A DNA stretch of 64,000 bases from Gigaspora rosea (taxonomy: Eukaryota; Glomeromycota; Glomeromycetes; Diversisporales; Gigasporaceae): the NCBI GenBank assembly GCA_003550325.1, contig QKWP01000263.1, positions 11,489-75,488 of the forward strand, read 5' to 3'. Position 1 is the first letter of the stretch. Each line of letters opens with the position of its first letter. Shown here in pieces: positions 10,266 to 22,180 of this stretch. The translations under genes were made by a program, and so were the position numbers. The notes beneath the pieces are model-generated. The model saw nothing but the letters and a program-made list of their open reading frames with translations, did not search any database and was not told where the DNA came from.

Positions 10266-12721
10266 TTATTGTTGCATTATAAATTTGCTCTTTTCGGATA
10301 AGCATTTAGTGTCTGAATTAGGATGGTTGAGATATGGTTCATAATTCGTGAGACATTTGATCAACCTTCATCAACAAAAGGTGATGTTTAATTGATAGAT
10401 GTCGCTATAAATATATATCTTCAAAATTCTTCGTATCAAGGTTTAGTGGTTGAGTATACTGTATAATATCTTTAATTTATAATATAAGAATTGAAAAGTA
10501 CATGTATATAATAGGGATTTAGTTAATGGCAGAAATTGCCATTTTTATAGCTTTATGAATTATTAAATCAAGTCTATGTCTGTATGCGTACGTGCACTTA
10601 AAATGTATATGTACTTAAAACTAACAAATTAATAATTAAATTTTTATTCATATTATACTACAAATTTTTGTGATAATATAAGTTACAGTATTTAAATTCA
10701 AAACCTAATACATAAGGCTCCAGTCCTATGAAAAGCTACTTGTTTGTAACTAGTTATTTAATTGCCCATGTCTAGTTCAATTTGTATGATATGTTGAATA
10801 TAAAAGTGATACTACATCTGCTTAATGGATTACGAAGTCTTAATGCTTTTGTGAAAATGCATTATTTGGTTTAATTTCTAAATCTGTAAATTATCATTAC
10901 CAGTTACTATAATTTTAAAGATGAAATATTTGTTGTAATATCAACTATACTTACAACTAAACAATTTAAGCAACTAATCGATTATTTAGTCATGTGATAT
11001 CTGTAATCGATTAGTTGAATTATCAACTCAGAACACTATGTTAGTATGTTGGGAATATCTATAGGAGAAAATTATTGGAAAGCGTTGTTGGAAAAGTGGT
11101 AGGTGGTGCTAGAGAATAGGAAAGAGGTAGTTTTCTGGAATGTGAAAATTGTTGAGGATGTAATTGTAGACTAATATTCATCAAATGAGTTAGTTGTCGA
11201 GAAAGTGATTGAAGGGTAAATATTTATCGATTGTATTGGACGGGCTTGTAGGAAAAATGGTTGTCGGAAAAGGAATTATTTGAGAAATAGTAGTTGTTAG
11301 GGAAATAGTTGTGTTGGAGAGATAGGTATTGGTGTCAGTGAAGTAAGTAGAGTTTCAATTTCAGTCACTAGCGCAGAGTAGTTTCGACCAATCAAAATAC
11401 ATGATCAATTATGATCGATCAAATGATTTTGATTGATCAAATAATCAAATGATTTTGATCGATTAACTGATTTTGACCGATTAACCGATTTTGATTGATC
11501 AACCGATTTTGACCGATCAAAGCACATAATCGGCATTGATTGATTTATCTTGTACATGTTCAATCAATGATCAATCACAAAAATTTGACCGATTTCAACC
11601 TCTACTATTTAATTTATTAAAAGGGACCATTCGATTATATTCTCATATTTCGTAGCTATAAGTTGAAATTCTCTAATATAATCATTGATATTCTTAACTC
11701 AGTTTATCTATTTGTATCGTTTTCTGAAGGGTACACATCTGACACCAAGCTCTTGATGTGTTATATCGATTGCAGTTTGCGTATTTTTCATTATTTCAAT
11801 TTCTTTCAAACCTGAATTCATCAAATACTAGCATATACCCATTTTTTGTAGCTTGTTGAGTTAGTCCATATATTTAAAGTTTACCGCATTAAAATCTTTA
11901 AACTTATATAATAAATAGAACATGAATAAATTCTTAAATAAAATAAAACCGTATTAAATAAATAAAAAACTTACTTCTTTTTGTAATATTTTAAGTTCCA
12001 CTTTATAATGTACGTAATTGAGTGTATTTCCGCATATTATTATATATCGTAAAATTATGCATATACTATCTAGCTAGTTTGCTAAAAATCCTTCTCTAAT
12101 CTTTTGAATATTATCTAAACTATTAAAAGGAATCCACTCAATTACATTTATGATACTGTATTATTTATAATAAATTTTGATTGCCCAGTTGTCACATGAT
12201 TTGCAAAGTGACCAATTATGACACGATTTTTAATTTACATTTCAACCAATCACGAGAAAGTTACATTCATTTAATCACTGGGCCCGGTCGGGTTTGGTTG
12301 GGCCAGGTATAGTTTTGAAATGACCTGGCCTAGCCCAAACCGTAAATTTTTACTAGACTGGGCTCGGGTTCGGGCTTATAAAATATCTTTGGGCTTGGGC
12401 TTAAAATTGGAGAAACTGGCCTATTCCGAACCCTAATTTTAATATTGAGAGAGCGAATATTATTATGTTTATTGTGAAAATTATTTATTTATATTATAAA
12501 ATATCAAGGTTCTACATCTGTTATCCTTTTCATCACATAAAGTGATCCTTTATATATATCCCAACTAGAATAACCCTATTACTAAAATGAGGTAAGATAA
12601 ATGACTATTTACAAGAAATGTGCTATTGGAAATTAGCTATGCAAGTAAATAGCAATTGTTACCTGAAAACACAGTAATAATTCAATAATATTTAGGGTAG
12701 AGGATACGTAAATTATTTATA
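10266..12721. other. AT-rich intergenic DNA with two compositional oddities
   Basis: No gene is supported. 11060-11345 is G-rich and C-poor on the plus strand, a marked strand asymmetry without an open frame. 12275-12430 is an island much richer in G and C than its surroundings, built of GGGCC/GGGCTTGGG/GGCCTAGCCC motifs and probably a repeat fragment. The GATC-rich array at 11391-11560 is listed separately. Confidence 0.5.
11391..11560. repeat. Tandem ~20-bp repeat of GATCGATCAA-type motif
   Basis: Seven or so copies of a motif close to GATTTTGATCGATYAACYGA run head to tail from 11391. The unit contains GATC/TTGATC palindromes, so both strands look alike. There is no coding content. Confidence 0.7.
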
Positions 12722-12978
12722 ATATAGGCTAGGTGCTACAAAAAGGGACTAAATTGCCAATTTTTTCGAAGAGTTTTTTTTATATAAATCAATTTAGAAC
12801 AAGACTAGAATTATTTTTTACTTAAAACACAAAAGTAGTTGTATGAATAAATTTTTGCTATATTGTTCTTTAATTTTTGCACTTTCTTATAACTTATTAT
12901 AAGATTTGCAACATAAAAATTGTTTTCCAAAGATTTTTTTTGTCAATTTAGTTCTTTCTCACAGCACCTAGTCTATAT
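12722..12978. mobile_element. MITE with ~35-bp terminal inverted repeats
   Basis: The left end (ATATAGGCTAGGTGCT) is mirrored at the right end by AGCACCTAGTCTATAT. Subterminal pairing continues (GGGACTAAATTG with CAATTTAGTTC). The 257-bp element has no coding potential. The flanking duplication is ambiguous because both junctions are AT-rich. Confidence 0.72.
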
Positions 12979-14284
12979 GATCTTGATAGCAAAAATATAT
13001 ACTTTTTAAAATTAAAGAAAATTTTATCAAGTATGTTATTTTAAATTTATAATAAAATTGTAAAATAGATATTTGATTCAAATTGTAGTAAAATCATTAA
13101 TATTAGTTAGATATTTGCTAAATACATGCAGGTATTGATTTTTTGCTTGCAAAATTTATATGTTGATTATATGATATTTCTATAACAAATTACAGCACGG
13201 AATGATACTACAATATACAAGAAAGTTTGAATATGGACCTGCACGTAAATCTATATGATATACAATATATGGGAAAGCATGTTTATAGCACATAATAAGG
13301 CACAGATTTTGTACAACAGTACATGTACTAACGTACTATTTTAAGTATTTTCTCATGCATTGTCTCATGCATATTTACGTGCAGGTAACATATAATAACA
13401 TATATTTATACATATATACATAATAACATATATCGTATATGCATTATTTTATTAACTAAATTTTATAATTTATTAATTAAATTTTGTAAGTTTTATTAAT
13501 TCAATTTTGTATTTTATTAACTAATTTTAATTATTTTATTAATTAAATTTTTATAATACAAATACTTTAATTTAATAATTTATATGCCAAATAAGCAAAT
13601 GCTTCTAATTACTAAAACTACCAACTTTTAAAAATTATCCAGCAACTAATAATATTGAAAAAAACAAAAATAATAGTACAAAGTGAAAGGTTTAAAAAAA
13701 AAATCGAAATAACTACTCTAGAAATAACTCCAATAGGGACAACTTCAATTGTAGCAACTCCAATAGGATCTCAAAGAACTCTGATACAACTCTGATCTGA
13801 GTTTGTATAATTTTAGTAGTACCTTAGCCAAATAGATATATAAAATAGAGCAAAATTCGAAAATTTACTATATAAAAATGCAACATTTGATAAATTTCTA
13901 TACAAAATTTTCTTTTTTAGAATCATCTAAGTTGTGCCAGAGTTCTTTGGGGTCCTACTCCAATGGCAGTAAATCAAGAAAGATACTAAAATGCAATAAT
14001 ATACAGAAAGTAATAAAAAAAATAAAAGAAAAAAAATAATAGCAAAAAAAAATAAAGTTACGATACTACCAAAAATGATGAAAAAACATATACCAAAAAT
14101 GATAGTGATTCCTAAAGAGCAACTTCCAAGGCAATAACTCTAAAAAATGGTTTAAAAACAATAACAATGATTAAACAAAAATTATATAAAAATTAATGAG
14201 TTGTAAAAAAAAATTTTAAAAAATCAAAAAAATTATGAGAGTAAACAAAAAAAAAAAGCAAATATTTATTTGCTTATAAATTAA
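12979..14284. other. AT-rich intergenic DNA, nothing recognised
   Basis: No gene or element with clear ends was seen. 13446-13560 is low-complexity sequence built of TTATTAATTAAATTTT-like units. Confidence 0.5.
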
Positions 14285-14945
14285 ATATAATTTGTGCACA
14301 TCAATGCATAGAAATTATTATTGTAAAGTGCAAAAATAAAAACAAAAACAACAAAATTAATGTTTTTGCATGTGTCAATGCACAAAATTTATAATTATTA
14401 AGAATCTTAACATGAATATATGGAATTATGATCATTAAGGATTTTAATGATTATCACATTAGTATATGAAATTATGATCGTTAAGGATCTTAACAATTAT
14501 GACAATTGTGATATTATGTACAAAAATTATAATCGTTAAGAACCTTAACGATTGTAACTGAAATTATGATTGTTAAGAAGTCTTAACAATTGTGATGATC
14601 ATAACATCATGTACAAAATTGATTGTTAAGACTAATCATTAAGGAATCTTAATGATCGTAATGATTATGACGTCAATGCACTAAAATTTTGATCATTAAA
14701 AATCTTAACGATTGTGCATGTTAGAGCACGAATATTATGCTTATGATCATTAAGAATCTTAACGATTGTGTATGTCAGAGCACAAAAATTATGATTATTA
14801 AGAATCTTAATGATTGTGCATATCAGTGCACAAAAATTATGATCATTAAAAATCTTAATGAAAATTATGATATTAAGAATCTTAACGATTGTGCACATTA
14901 GTATATAGAAATTATGTGATCATTAATACACGTCAATATATAGAT
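14285..14945. repeat. Minisatellite with palindromic core (ATCATTAAGAATCTTAACGAT)
   Basis: About ten degenerate units of roughly 55-65 bp run from 14400 to 14930. Each contains a near-palindrome ATTAAGAATCTTAACGAT and a GTGCATGTCAGTGCAC-like block, which is also partly self-complementary. A weak copy pair lies at 14290-14400. An open frame here on the minus strand merely translates the repeat. Confidence 0.8.
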
Positions 14946-15699
14946 ATAATACTATACAAAATAGTACACAAATTTCAAATTTTCATATAATAACATGTAT
15001 TAAATTTTTTAGATGATCAGTTTTCATGCAGTTTCTGTACAGTGATTATGAAACCCATGCTTACTCGCATACAATTTTGTATTTATATATGCATTACCAT
15101 ATATTGAGTTTTTATAGAGTATCAACAATCAAAATTGCTAATTTTGTGTAACTTTAGTAAATTTGAGGTCACTGTATAAACATTATGATATATACTAAGT
15201 ATACTTTTTAAAATATTTTGGTTATTACTTTGTATAGGATTTTTAAATTTTTATCATCTATCACACAATTTTTCACACTTGAATAGCAGAATCATGCCAT
15301 ATCAAAGATTTCTTGATCCTGCATTTAATTAATGTCTTTCATAATTTAGCCAATTTCATTCAATTGATGGGCTGTGCACAAGAAACCGTTTCTAACAGGT
15401 GATTAGTAGGTAATCACGGTACCTTCAGAAAATTCTGGCAAAAATTGACGTTACATATTTCTGAGCAATTCGTTCCTACCTCTAACAATTCTTACCACAT
15501 TAATTTTTTATATCTCGTGAAAAATAGTCTTACAAATTTTTTTCTCTTTTTACCCTAGTTAATAAACAAACTAAAAAAAACAAATTTACAAAAATAACTA
15601 AATTCCAAAGAAAAAGAAAAAAAACTTTTGGTTCTTCCAAACTAACACAAAAAAACTAAATTAAAAAAAATAAAATCATTTAATATTGCGTTAACGTAT

Positions 15700-15835
15700 G
15701 CATTTTTTTATTTTTTTTTATTTTTTATTTTTTTATTTTTTATTTTTTTATATTTTTTATTTTTTTTTTTTTTTTTTTTTTATTTTTTATTTTTTTTTAT
15801 TTTTTTTTTTTTTTATTTATTATTTATTTTTTTAG
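15700..15835. repeat. T-rich low-complexity tract (TTTTTA)n
   Basis: Almost pure T with periodic A (TTTTTTAT units). A similar tract lies at 16160-16265, and the two bracket the MITE at 15862-16150. Confidence 0.85.
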
Positions 15836-15861
15836 AGAGTTATTATTTATCACCTAATACG

Positions 15862-16150
15862 ATGCATCACTATCCTCTGATCGACCAATCAGGATCAAAA
15901 TAGGTGTAATATGAAATCGAAGCAAAACAGCTATTTTTTAAAAAATTGTTTCTAACTTAAAATTTTGACTATGAATCTACAATTTTTTCTTAGCAAAAAA
16001 AATTTCTTGCAAAATTTGGATTAGGAAGGCAATCTAATTGCTGTTTCTATCAAACCCAAACCCTAACTCTAATCAGGCTAATATTTGTTTTGTTTTGATT
16101 AATATAGAATTAAAAACAAAATGATTGGTTGATTAGAGGTAGCGATGCAT
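15862..16150. mobile_element. MITE with ~30-bp terminal inverted repeats
   Basis: The left end ATGCATCACTATCCTCTGAT, continuing CGACCAATCA, is mirrored by the right end TGATTGGTTGATTAGAGGTA, continuing GCGATGCAT. The 289-bp element has a core containing AAACCCAAACCCTAACTCTA, a telomere-like motif also present in other MITEs of this window. There is no coding capacity. Confidence 0.8.
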
Positions 16151-16299
16151 TGTACTAGCAATGAAATTTAATTTTTTTATTTTTTTATTTTTTTTATTTT
16201 TTATTATTTTTTATATTTTATTTTTTAATTATTTTTTATTTTTTTTTAATTTTTATTTTTTTTCTTTCCTTATTGTTTAACTTTTCTTTTTATAATCCT

Positions 16300-17510
16300 T
16301 TTAGAATCAAAGATATGGGTTCTTTTTCACAATGGCAGTGAGTAAAGGGTGGCTCTTTTTGTCAAATTCTTTATGCATCAACTTTGATTTACCGTAACTT
16401 TCCTAACACAGAGGCCTTTTTGAATTTGGGCTCATACAGTTAGAGTTTTCCTTTTCCTTTCTCATCTTGAAGACTTCCTTTTCAATACCAATTTTTTTTA
16501 CAACCTTCACTAGTATCTACAGTGTTTTCGATTTCAGCATTATTTATATTGGTACATTTCTTTTTTACACTACTTAGCTGTCTATCAAAATTTATCTATG
16601 GTACTTTTTTTAACCATAAATTGCACACATAACTTAGAGCTTCTTTTTAAGAATCGTTTCATTATTGTTTTTTTATTACTTTCATCATTTTCAACTAACG
16701 TTTTTCAATTACTTTCTTCTAGAGATTCACTGTCAATGATTTCTTTTTTCGGGTTCAACTTTATTCCTCTTATCTCATTTATCTTAACAGCATCTTGATA
16801 CTCTATTGAGGGTTTAACTTCCATGCCATTTTCAAATTCAAGTCTAACCACTTTGTTGAAGTATCTTATTTCAGCAGCTTTTTCAATAACTTTAGGAGCT
16901 TCGTTTTCTTCTTTTATTCTTTCTCCTTTTTGTCTTTATCCTCATTTTTGCAACTTCAAATTCTACTTCTTTGTCCTTTTTAATACTAATTTTGTCTTGA
17001 ACTTAGAGGACTTCTTTATTCGGGATCTACTTTCGTGCAAGGGCTTCGCATTCAACAGCAAGATTTTAGAAAAGTTGATCCAGAAAAGCTTCTTTCTTTT
17101 CTAGACCAAATTCTGCATCTTTGGATAACTCTTTCATAATATAGTACAAATTAAGAATTTCTGCTACAGAACCTTTTTTACTTTGGGACTTGGAGAGAAC
17201 TTTTAGTGCAAGTGCTACATGGGGTACAGAGGTGAACTCTTTACAGATAGAGCTATTTGGAGGTATGGTAGCAAATACACGGCTTCTTTAGCTTCCTCAA
17301 ATTGAACATTTGTACATCGATATTTTTTTCTTGCTAATAACTGAACGTACAAGAGCAAGTATACAATTTCTTCTTGATTTTCCTGTTCAGGACTTCCAAT
17401 ATAAATTCCAGAGCTTGAGGAATTTGTTTAGCATTAAGCTTGTAGTTTCCAAAGGCTTTGTTAATAATTTTTTGGACTTCGATAGCTTTTTCTATAGTAA
17501 GTAGAACCCA
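16300..17510 (-). pseudogene. Decayed protein-coding gene, family not recognised
   Basis: Read on the minus strand from 17510, coding-like sequence alternates between three frames. One segment contains AIEVQKIINKAFGNYKLNAK and QALEFILEVLN. The next contains VPHVALALKVLSKSQSKKGS, ILNLYYIMKELSKDAEFG and LDQLF. A third contains VIEKAAEIRYFNKVVRLEFE, YQDAVKINEIRGIKLNP and DSESLEES. Segments are separated by frameshifts, and stops (mostly TAG/TAA) occur in each. The helical, lysine/glutamate-rich character suggests a cytosolic protein; no domain was assigned. The plus-strand open frames over this interval are antisense shadows. Confidence 0.5.
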
Positions 17511-17529
17511 AACAATCTATATGAGGTCA

Positions 17530-17715
17530 TAGTTGAAAAATAGCTAATGGAGGGCTATTTTTTAAAAACGGTTATATTTAGAAAGTAGGTATTGGAGAAA
17601 AAGGTTATATTTGAAATACGCTAAATGGCAAAATAGGTATATTTAAAAAAATGCTAATAGGAGTAATTTTTATAAATGTTATATTTGAAATGTGCTAATG
17701 AAAAATTGGGCTATA
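17530..17715. repeat. Degenerate ~55-bp tandem repeat
   Basis: The motif GGTTATATTTGAAATRCGCTAA recurs at about 17565, 17608, 17635 and 17678 with spacers containing ATTTTTTAAAAA. There is no coding content. Confidence 0.6.
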
Positions 17716-17720
17716 ATAGT

Positions 17721-17976
17721 AACCTGGCAGGTAAAAAAAAGAGAGAGAAAAAAGAAGAGAGGAGTAAAAGAGAGAGGGGTAAAAGGAAGAGGAGTAAAAA
17801 AGAGAGAGGAGTAAAAAGGAGAAAGGAGTAAAAATAGGTCGAAATGGGGGGTTTTTTTTTAATTTTTTTTTTAATTTGTAGTATATGTAGTTATGATTTA
17901 GGACACTTTATGGATTAGATGGGCATAGGGAATTTTTAAAAATTTTTTTTTGGTTTTTTTTTTTTTTTTTTTTTTT
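17721..17976. repeat. Dispersed repeat module, copy 1 (GA-rich plus conserved tail)
   Basis: The module is GAGAGAGAGGAGTAAAA-type sequence, then GTAAAAATAGGTCGAAATGG, poly(T), then TTATGATTTAGGACACTTTA followed by GGATTAGATG. The same order and sequence recur at 21700-21935. The left end (ACCTGGCAGGTAAAAAAAAG) resembles the reverse complement of the right end of copy 2, which suggests a transposon with inverted ends. The right side runs into the assembly gap. Confidence 0.65.
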
Positions 17977-18193
17977 NNNNNNNNNNNNNNNNNNNNNNNN
18001 NNNNNNNNNNNNNNNNNNNNNNNNNNNNNNNNNNNNNNNNNNNNNNNNNNNNNNNNNNNNNNNNNNNNNNNNNNNNNNNNNNNNNNNNNNNNNNNNNNNN
18101 NNNNNNNNNNNNNNNNNNNNNNNNNNNNNNNNNNNNNNNNNNNNNNNNNNNNNNNNNNNNNNNNNNNNNNNNNNNNNNNNNNNNNNNNNNNNN
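17977..18193. other. Assembly gap (217 N)
   Basis: An N run is flanked by poly(T) on both sides. It probably marks an unresolved homopolymer inside the repeat module. Confidence 0.99.
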
Positions 18194-18354
18194 TTTTTTT
18201 TTTTTTTTTAGAAAACGTTGTATTTAAAAAAAAGTTAGATAGGTAAAAGTTTTATCTAATGTATGAAATATACCTTATATATACCAAACCAAAACTGCTA
18301 ACCAAAAAATTTTTACTATAATGCTCCAATATAACTTCACATAGATTGTTAGGG

Positions 18355-18880
18355 GTCCTGGCCTTTCTAAAAATAAAAAAAGCATTTGAATAGTATATGA
18401 AATCTGCTAGTGATAAAAATTTAGATAGACAATTATATGTTGGAAATTTCTATCAAAATAGCATAGGCATTTCTAAAAATAAGAAGAAAGCATTTGAATG
18501 GTATTTAAAATCTACTAGCACAGGAAATTTAAATAGGCAATTAAATATTGGACATTGTTATCGAAATGGCATAAGCATTCCTAAAGATGAAAAAAAGCAT
18601 TTGAATGGTATATTATATGAAAATTGCTAGTGGTGGAAATTTAGACAGGCAATTAAATGTTGGACATTGTTATCGAGATAGTATAGGTATTCCTAAGGAT
18701 GGAAAGAAAGCATTCAAATAGTACTTAAAATCTGTCAATAGTGAAAATTTAAACAGGCAATTTAATTTTGGAGATTGTTGCTGATATGGCATAGAAACTT
18801 TTAAAGATGAAAAAAAAGCATCTGATTGGTATTTGAAATCTGCTAATAGCAGGAATTCAGATGGCAATTAGGTTTTTCTG
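18355..18880 (+). pseudogene. Sel1-like repeat protein fragment, broken
   Basis: Five consecutive 36-40-residue repeats are visible, each of the form KKAFEWYLKSTSTGNLNRQL then GHCYRNGI-S-I-PKDEK. This is the Sel1-like (TPR-related) solenoid used as a protein-protein interaction scaffold. Repeat 2 (18478-18540) is the cleanest. Repeat 1 has a frameshift and a Trp-to-stop change near 18390. Repeat 3 loses frame near 18600. Repeats 4 and 5 (18690-18860) persist in other frames with stops. No start, kinase domain or terminus is present. In Glomeromycotina such repeats are often found in large multi-copy families, sometimes with protein kinase domains; that link is not visible here. Confidence 0.75.
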
Positions 18881-19828
18881 AATTAGCATAGATTCTAGTA
18901 AAAAGCAGTCTTTTTTGGATATACAATTAATAAGAGAACAAAACTATCGTCTTTTTGCTTTTAGAAAAGATATAAAAAAAAACTTTCAGAATTATTCATA
19001 TGACATCAGTTGATTATGAAAAACAAATAGCCCATTTTTCATGTGCATAACATTCAATTAATGAATTTTAACTATGAAATTAATTTAAAAACCAGCTATT
19101 CAATAAAAAAATAGAAAATTCCAAATTAGATGCCATTGTTTAGGCATGTGACAAATCTCTTTTGTTATGAAATGGTTATTATAAATTGGTAGCTGTAAAA
19201 CCCCAGCTTATTCATGAACACTATGCTGCTGAACGAAGGACAGAGATCACAGATATAATGAATAAAGCAATTAATATTAAACCTTTTAGTCTTGATCGTC
19301 AAACCTGTACTCAAGATGAAGCAGGATTTGAAACTGAAGATGGTGCCTATAGATCAATTAGATCTACCTTATATCAGCGAATTATATATATGTAATTTTA
19401 CATAAGATATTAAAGCCCGTAATATTACAAAAATCTTACGATCGACGTGGTAGATTACGCAATATATTACACTATATTACGGTAATATTACAGTTATTAT
19501 TTCGAAATATTACAAAATATATTGCAAATAAAAAAATGCAAATTACCCTCTACAGAGGTCGTGTACTCATGCAGATCAATAAACTAAAGTGGGCAGGAGG
19601 TATTATTTTGATATTTTCGCATTGTTTCGCAATATTTTGCAAATTTTTGCAAATTTTTAAAAATTTTTAAAAAATAAATAAATGATATACATATTCACAT
19701 AATCATGCTTTTTTACAGATTTTCGCAATATTTTGCATGGTTTCGCAATTTATATAAAATTTTATATTTTTTATTTATTATTATTATACATTATATTTTA
19801 TATTTCTTAAAGGGCGTTATTTTATGGC

Positions 19829-20022
19829 AATGGGTTGCTATGGCGACCCTATATGAATAGCCAATCAAAATTGAGCATGTGACTATATAATATGTTGCTT
19901 ATTATTATCCAATAAATATTTCCTACAACTTTCTAACTTTATAATAAAAAAATACAAAAGAAAATTTCCTAACTCTAAATATGATTGGCTGCTATATATA
20001 GGGTCGCCATGGCGATGGGTAT
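19829..20022. mobile_element. MITE with ~42-bp inverted repeats
   Basis: The left arm GGGTTGCTATGGCGACCCTA, continuing TATGAATAGCCAATCA, is matched by the right arm TGATTGGCTGCTATATATAG, continuing GGTCGCCATGGCGATGGGT. The element is 194 bp, non-coding and nested in the larger insertion. Confidence 0.82.
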
Positions 20023-20073
20023 CCATCTATAATTTACCTTTAATAAATAAACATTTTTAATTAAGGATTTTAC

Positions 20074-20422
20074 TAAAATGCATCTATGGTGTTTTACACT
20101 ATGTTACACAAAACTATTAGAATAGCCAATCAAAATTTAAGATCAGGTGTAACATAAAATTTTGTTTTTTTGGTTATTTTTTTAAGAAAACATTCATATC
20201 ACAAAATTTTGCTTATGAAACCACCTTTGGGGCTCTAATAAAAAAAATCACTTGCTAAATTTTGGTATAAACTATGCCCCCTGCCCCACCCCAGGTCTTA
20301 CCCTAACCCTAAGGTAATAAAAATTTATTTTTTGTTTTGTAAAAATTTATTTTTTTGGTTTTATTACACAGATTTGCAAATCTAATTTACCTATGGTGGT
20401 AAAACACCATAAGTGCGTTTTA
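20074..20422. mobile_element. MITE with ~28-bp inverted repeats and telomere-like core
   Basis: The left end AAAATGCATCTATGGTGTTT is mirrored by the right end AAACACCATAAGTGCGTTTT. The core contains TACCCTAACCCTAAGG and GAAACCACCTTTGGGGCTCT. The latter is shared with the MITEs upstream of the BTB-TLDc copies (28490, 31995, 35635), so these elements are related. No coding capacity. Confidence 0.8.
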
Positions 20423-20629
20423 TAATAATTGTTTAATTAATATTATATACTTTATTATATATTATGTATTATTTTTACATTATTACAAATATTTTAAACT
20501 ACTTTCGCACTCATCATATTTAATTCTATTACTATATACAAAAACTAGCCCTAAACACTTATTTTCGCTCACTCCACAGTTAGCTATAAAAAAATAAACT
20601 ATTATATTTCTTATATTCGCTCATATTTG

Positions 20630-21350
20630 CTACTTTTTGCAAAGTGCTGGAAAGTTAGAATTAGTGTTCTTGTAAAGTGCTGAAAAAGTCAGGTTGTTTT
20701 CTTGTAAAGTTCTGAAAAAAGTAAGGAATAAATAAAATAAAATAAAAAAATTAAGTAAAAAAAACAAACAAAAACAAAAAATAAACCCAAAAAAATAACG
20801 AAAAAAACAAACCCGAAAAAAAATAAACTATTATATTTGCTTATATTCGCCTATATTCGCTTATATTTGATTATATTCATTTATATTGCAAAGTGCCAGA
20901 GACTTTAGAATTGGTGTTCTTGTAAAGTGCTAGAAAAGTCAAGTCGTTTTCTTGCATAGTTCCGAAAGGGATAAATAAAATAAAATAAAATTAAAAAAAT
21001 AAGTAAAAAATAAGAAAACAAACAAAAAACAAAAATGTAAGCAAACTAAGTAAAAAAATAAATGAAGCTCCAAATCTTCATTTTCTTGAAGTAAGAGTTT
21101 GTGATTTTGCAATTCAGAAATCATCAAAAGTTTTCGCAAAGTGCCAAAATAAAATAAATTAATAAAAATAAAACAAAAAAACAAAAACAAAAAACATAAA
21201 ACGAAAAAATAAAACAAATAAAACCTTGCAAAAACTTGCAAAAACTTGTGTTCTTGAGATTTAGAAATCACTAGAGTGTGTTCTTGCAAAGTGTCGAAGG
21301 CTGAGTTTGCTTGCACAAAATGCCGAAAAGTCATTGGATTTCTTGCAAAG
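20630..21350. repeat. Imperfect direct repeats (CTTGCAAAGTGC-type)
   Basis: A block with TTGCAAAGTGC, GTTCTTGTAAAGTGCT and TTTTCTTGTAAAGTTC, followed by AAATAAAATAAAA, occurs at 20630-20760 and again at 20880-21010. A shorter partial copy lies at 21270-21350. Open frames on the minus strand here are Phe-rich translations of A-rich DNA. Confidence 0.65.
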
Positions 21351-21514
21351 TGCTAGTGGTAAAGTGTAAAAATAAAATAAAAAAAATTAAAAAATAAAAA
21401 AAAAAAAAAAAAAAAAAAACAAAACGAAAAAAAAAAAAAAGAAAAGAAACAAAAAAAAAAAAAAGGAAAACGAAGAAACAATGTAAAATTGATAGAAGAT
21501 CTAAATTATAAACA

Positions 21515-22180
21515 AAAAAAAATAAACAAAGATCTAATCTGATCTTGTAGTACAATCATCAAAAATCATCGAAACATTTCGAAAATATTAGTCAAATGCG
21601 TCCTTGATATGATCCAGGTTACAGATCATCCTAAAATATTTCGAAAATATTCAAAATATTAAAAAAAAAAAGAAAAAAAAAAGAGAAAAAAAAAAAGCAA
21701 GAGAAAAAAAAGAGAGAGAAAAAAAAAAGAGAGAAAAAAAGAGAGAGGGGGGTAAAAGGGAAGGTGTAAAGGGGAAAGAGGGTAAAAATCGGTCGAAATG
21801 GACTTTTTTTTTTAAAGTTTTTTTTATTTTGTGGTATATATTTTTATGATCTAGGACACATTACAGACTAGATGAATATATGAAATTTTTTATAAATTTT
21901 TTTCATTTTTTTTTTACCTGGAACTTTCATGACAGGTCAAAACACTATGTAATTGTTAAAGATCTGTTAATCATTATATATCGTTACGATTAAAAAGTGA
22001 AAAAACAAAATAGAATATCTAATTATAAATAAAAGATCTAATCTGATCTTGTAGTACAGAATTTGAATATTATTGAACTATTTCGAACTATTTTGAAAAA
22101 ACAGTCTAATGCGCAATCCAGGTTACAGATCTACTGATCCAGCTTGGTTTTCTAGTCCTAAAATATTTTGAAAGGGTTCG
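21515..22180. repeat. Direct repeat pair flanking GA-rich module copy 2
   Basis: GATCTAATCTGATCTTGTAG, ending TACA, occurs at about 21530 and 22036, each followed about 90 bp later by ATCCAGGTTACAGATC (about 21613 and 22105). Between them lies the dispersed module (21700-21935) with GTAAAAATCGGTCGAAATGG and TTATGATCTAGGACACATTA. The right end reads TTACCTGGAACTTTCATGAC. The arrangement suggests insertion of the module between, or together with duplication of, host sequence. Confidence 0.6.

Noticed and set aside
14665..14898. Minus-strand repetitive peptide of 77 residues (TIVKILND repeats)
   Set aside because: It is a direct translation of the minisatellite and has no independent coding evidence.
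14400..14930. CRISPR array
   Set aside because: Units diverge, spacers are not unique, and the organism is eukaryotic.
17950..18246. Open frame of 98 codons
   Set aside because: It is mostly the N run plus poly(T); there is no real sequence to support it.
20280..20310. Internal telomere repeat
   Set aside because: Only one or two CCCTAA words occur per site, always within MITE cores; no extended array.
20939..21555. Phe-rich minus-strand frames
   Set aside because: They arise from A-rich low-complexity DNA and direct repeats.
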